NCBI GenBank assembly: GCA_027047735.1
Contig: JALTUD010000102.1
Coordinates: 1-8,282 of the forward strand
From: Flavobacteriales bacterium
GTDB lineage: Bacteria; Bacteroidota; Bacteroidia; Flavobacteriales_D; Parvicellaceae
Direction: 5' to 3'
Length of the DNA stretch: 8,282 nt
Part shown: piece after piece, positions 5,933 through 8,282 of the stretch
How positions within the stretch are numbered: the stretch's first letter is position 1
Layout: each line of letters opens with the position of its first letter
The notes under the pieces: generated by a model
Database searches by the model: none
What the model saw: the letters and a program-made list of their open reading frames with translations, nothing else
What the model was told of the DNA's origin: nothing
Made by a program: the position numbers and the translations under genes

Positions 5933-6958
5933 TTACTGCCTGATAAGGAACTGATATTTATCCAAGTTCTTTAGAGCTATTCCCGTCCCTCTCGCAACTG
6001 CTCTTAACGGGTCTTCAGCTATATGAACAGGCAATTTTGTCTTTTCTGAGATACGCTTATCCAAACCTCTCAGCATTGACCCTCCTCCGGCGAGATAAAC
6101 ACCTGTTTTGTAAATATCCGCTGATAGTTCCGGTGGCGTCATTTCCAAAGCATTCATAATTGCTTCTTCTATTTTTGCTATTGATTTATCTAAACAATGA
6201 GCAATTTCTTTATAGGTAACATATATTTCTTTCGGAATACCTGTCATTAAATCTCGACCACGTACCGGATAATCCTCCGGTGGAGTTTCTAACTCGGGGA
6301 TTGCAGACCCTACTTCAATTTTTATTTGTTCTGCCGTTCTCTCACCAATTAATATATTGTGTTGTCTTCGCATATATTCTTCTATATCAGAAGTAAAATC
6401 ATCTCCCGCTACACGAATTGACTTATCACAAACAATCCCTCCTAAAGCTATTACAGCAATTTCGGAAGTACCACCACCTATATCAATAATCATATTCCCC
6501 ATCGGTTCTTCAACATCAACGCCAATACCAATAGCCGCCGCCATCGGCTCATGAATCAGATAAACCTCTTTTGCTCCGGCATGTTCTGCCGAATCTTGTA
6601 CTGCCCTTTTTTCTACCTCGGTAATACCGGAAGGAATACAAATCACCATTCTAAGTGAGGGCGTAATAAACTGTCTTCCGGGATTAATCATTTTTATCAT
6701 ACCCCTAATCATGTGCTCCGCCGCATGAAAATCAGCAATAACCCCATCTCTCAGAGGTCTTACAGTCTTAATATTATCGTGCGTTTTTCCCTGCATCTGC
6801 TGAGCTTTCTTACCAATCCCGATAATTTTATTGGTGGTACGATCTATAGCCACAATTGAAGGTTCATCCACTACTACTTTGTCATTTTGAATAATTAAAG
6901 TATTGGCTGTTCCTAAATCTATGGCTATTTCTTGCGTAAATAAATTAAATAATCCCAT
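5933..6958 (-). CDS. mreB: Rod shape-determining actin-like protein MreB
   Basis: MreB forms ATP-dependent filaments on the inner face of the cytoplasmic membrane and directs the Rod complex around the cell circumference. The 341-residue protein has the usual family length. The start gives the typical MGLFNLFTQ N-terminus. The actin-fold nucleotide site is complete: phosphate-1 loop DLGTANT (14-20), HEPMAAAIG (136-144), phosphate-2 loop IDIGGGTSEIAV (158-169) and adenosine motif TGVYLAGGGSML (285-296). RPLRDGVIADF (67-77) and EDPLRAVARGTG (315-326) are further signatures. The region upstream of the ATG is A-rich with no Shine-Dalgarno sequence. It follows purH by 55 bp and precedes mreC by 91 bp. 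I see no convincing promoter directly upstream, so it may be read through from purH or from a promoter I cannot recognise. Confidence 0.98.
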   Translation of the reverse strand: MGLFNLFTQEIAIDLGTANTLIIQNDKVVVDEPSIVAIDRTTNKIIGIGKKAQQMQGKTHDNIKTVRPLRDGVIADFHAAEHMIRGMIKMINPGRQFITPSLRMVICIPSGITEVEKRAVQDSAEHAGAKEVYLIHEPMAAAIGIGVDVEEPMGNMIIDIGGGTSEIAVIALGGIVCDKSIRVAGDDFTSDIEEYMRRQHNILIGERTAEQIKIEVGSAIPELETPPEDYPVRGRDLMTGIPKEIYVTYKEIAHCLDKSIAKIEEAIMNALEMTPPELSADIYKTGVYLAGGGSMLRGLDKRISEKTKLPVHIAEDPLRAVARGTGIALKNLDKYQFLIRQ

Positions 6959-7013
6959 TGTTGTTGTTCGTCTTGTTTGTCTGTTTTCTACCTATCTACT
7001 ATTCTATACCTTT

Positions 7014-8282
7014 CTAATGTTTAAAATGTCTTGTTCCTGTAAACACCATCGCTATTCCATTATTATTACAATAATCTATCGACAATTTATCTTTGATTGA
7101 ACCACCCGGTTGAATAACTGCATTCACCCCTTCATTTCCGGCTATCTCTACACAATCCGGAAACGGGAAAAAGGCATCAGAAGCCATTACAGCATCCTGT
7201 AAGTCAAAATTAAACGTTTTTGCTTTGTGTATAGCTTGATTAAGTGCATCAACCCTAGATGTTTGACCTGTTCCACTAGCTAAAAGTTGTCTGTTTTTAG
7301 CCAAAACAATTGTATTGGATTTGGTATGCTTTGATATTTTACTTGCAAACTCTAAATCTTCTAACTGTTGTTCCGTTGGTGTTTTGCCCGTTACATTTTC
7401 AAAATGTTCTTTCTTATCTGTTTTCAGGTCTTTTTCTTGAAACAAAACCCCGTTTAAAAGTGTTCTGAATTGAGTTTCAGGCAGTTCTGTTTCTTTTTGA
7501 ATTAATATAATTCGATTCTTTTTACTTTTGAGTAATTCCAATGCTTCATCTTCGTAAGCCGGTGCTATCACGACTTCACAAAACAGGTTGTTTATTTTTT
7601 CAGCGGTCGCTTTATCTATTTTTTTATTGCTGATTAATATTCCGCCGAAAGCCGAAACAGGGTCAGCAGCCAAAGCTGCATCATAAGCATCTACAAGCGT
7701 ATCACGAACAGCTATTCCACACGCATTGTTATGTTTTAATATCGCAAAAGTCGGAGATTCGTTTTTAAATTCGCCCATCAAATTAATAGCGGCATCAACA
7801 TCCAATAAATTGTTATAACTCAATTCTTTTCCGTGTAACTGCTCCAACAACTCATTTAAATCTCCAAAGAAAACGCCTTTTTGATGAGGATTTTCTCCAT
7901 AGCGCAATGTTTTTGATTTGTTAATACTAACTTTCAATGATTGATTATCTTTATCATCATTAAAATATTCATAAATTTTAGTATCGTAATGAGAGGAAAC
8001 AGCAAAAGATTTTTCCGCCAATTCTTTTCGCTCTTCTATGGTTGTTTCACCTTTGTTCTGACTTAAAATATTTTCTAAGGCTTTATACTCCTCTTTTGAA
8101 GGAATAACAACTACGTCTTTATAATTTTTCGCAGCTGCTCTAATTAAAGAAATACCACCTATATCAATTTTTTCGATAATATCTTCGTGAGATGCTCCGG
8201 ATTGAACCGTATCTTCAAAAGGATACAAATCAACCACCACTAAATCTATTTCCGGTATTTGATATTCTTCCAACTCTTGCTT
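7014..8282 (-). CDS. purH: Bifunctional AICAR formyltransferase/IMP cyclohydrolase PurH (5' end outside window)
   Basis: PurH catalyses the last two steps of de novo purine synthesis in the cytoplasm: formylation of AICAR by 10-formyl-tetrahydrofolate, then ring closure to IMP. The C-terminal 422 residues are visible and the frame is still open at the right edge. A full protein is usually about 500-530 residues, so about 80-110 are missing. The first in-window TTG (8271-8273) lies in conserved sequence (LEEYQIPEIDLVVVDLYPF) and is not the true start. The cyclohydrolase part shows DLVVVDLYPF and IDIGGISLIRAAAKN. The transformylase part shows LRYGENPHQ (visible residues 126-134), LSYNNLLDVDAA, KHNNACG (183-189, with the family's Lys-His pair), DPVSAFGG, GTGQTSRVDA (337-346), ASDAFFPF (367-374), QPGGSIKD (391-398) and the C-terminal RHFKH. 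No damage is seen. Its position upstream of mreB appears to be a shared gene order in Flavobacteriales and does not imply a functional link. Confidence 0.97.
   Translation of the reverse strand, partial: KQELEEYQIPEIDLVVVDLYPFEDTVQSGASHEDIIEKIDIGGISLIRAAAKNYKDVVVIPSKEEYKALENILSQNKGETTIEERKELAEKSFAVSSHYDTKIYEYFNDDKDNQSLKVSINKSKTLRYGENPHQKGVFFGDLNELLEQLHGKELSYNNLLDVDAAINLMGEFKNESPTFAILKHNNACGIAVRDTLVDAYDAALAADPVSAFGGILISNKKIDKATAEKINNLFCEVVIAPAYEDEALELLKSKKNRIILIQKETELPETQFRTLLNGVLFQEKDLKTDKKEHFENVTGKTPTEQQLEDLEFASKISKHTKSNTIVLAKNRQLLASGTGQTSRVDALNQAIHKAKTFNFDLQDAVMASDAFFPFPDCVEIAGNEGVNAVIQPGGSIKDKLSIDYCNNNGIAMVFTGTRHFKH

Noticed and set aside
6959..7013. Promoter in the purH-mreB gap
   Set aside because: No TAnnTTTG element or suitably spaced TTG is present on the minus strand. 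Only an A-rich leader is seen.
5033..7100. Plus-strand open frames opposite mreC, mreB and the end of purH
   Set aside because: They are shadows of conserved genes. No family resemblance was seen.
8271..8273. TTG as the start codon of purH
   Set aside because: Conserved PurH sequence continues upstream of it to the window edge, and the cyclohydrolase domain would lack its first part. The gene is simply cut by the window.

Overview
The window looks like a chromosomal segment of a member of the Bacteroidota, most likely of the Flavobacteriales. The evidence is the AT-rich sequence, ATG starts with no Shine-Dalgarno sequence, a TTG-N19-TAnnTTTG style promoter, and the gene order purH-mreB-mreC-mreD-mrdA-rodA on one strand. 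The species cannot be named from the sequence alone.

Every real gene lies on the minus strand, so transcription runs from high to low coordinates. The right end (8282 to 7014) holds the C-terminal 422 codons of purH, the bifunctional enzyme of the last two steps of IMP synthesis. A 55-bp gap follows, and then the complete cell-elongation (Rod complex) cluster. It encodes the MreB actin-like filament (6958-5933), the MreC periplasmic scaffold (5841-5002), the MreD membrane protein (5009-4494), the PBP2 transpeptidase (4489-2651) and the RodA glycosyltransferase (2639-1311). mreC to rodA are packed tightly (8-bp overlap, 4-bp gap, 11-bp gap), which suggests one transcript. The only sizeable gap is 91 bp between mreB and mreC. 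Together MreB positions the machine on the cytoplasmic face, MreC and MreD link it across the membrane, RodA polymerises glycan from lipid II, and PBP2 cross-links it into the lateral wall.

Between rodA and the next gene lies the least ordinary piece of the window, an imperfect palindrome of about 186 bp (1129-1314). It has 20-bp near-perfect ends, arms that match through most of their length, and a perfect 6-bp stem at its centre. It looks like a MITE-type or other palindromic interspersed repeat. Its right end overlaps the rodA stop codon. Removing it together with one copy of a flanking TAC triplet would leave an in-frame TAG, as expected if it inserted into the ancestral stop codon.

The left end (1010 to 1) holds the N-terminal 336 codons of a secreted TPR plus PD40-propeller protein. 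It has its own candidate promoter just beyond the palindrome. Its architecture matches the PorE/OmpA-type envelope proteins linked to type IX secretion and gliding in Bacteroidota, but the C-terminus is outside the window.

The coding content is conserved housekeeping. I found no new multi-gene system. The palindromic element is the main item worth following up.
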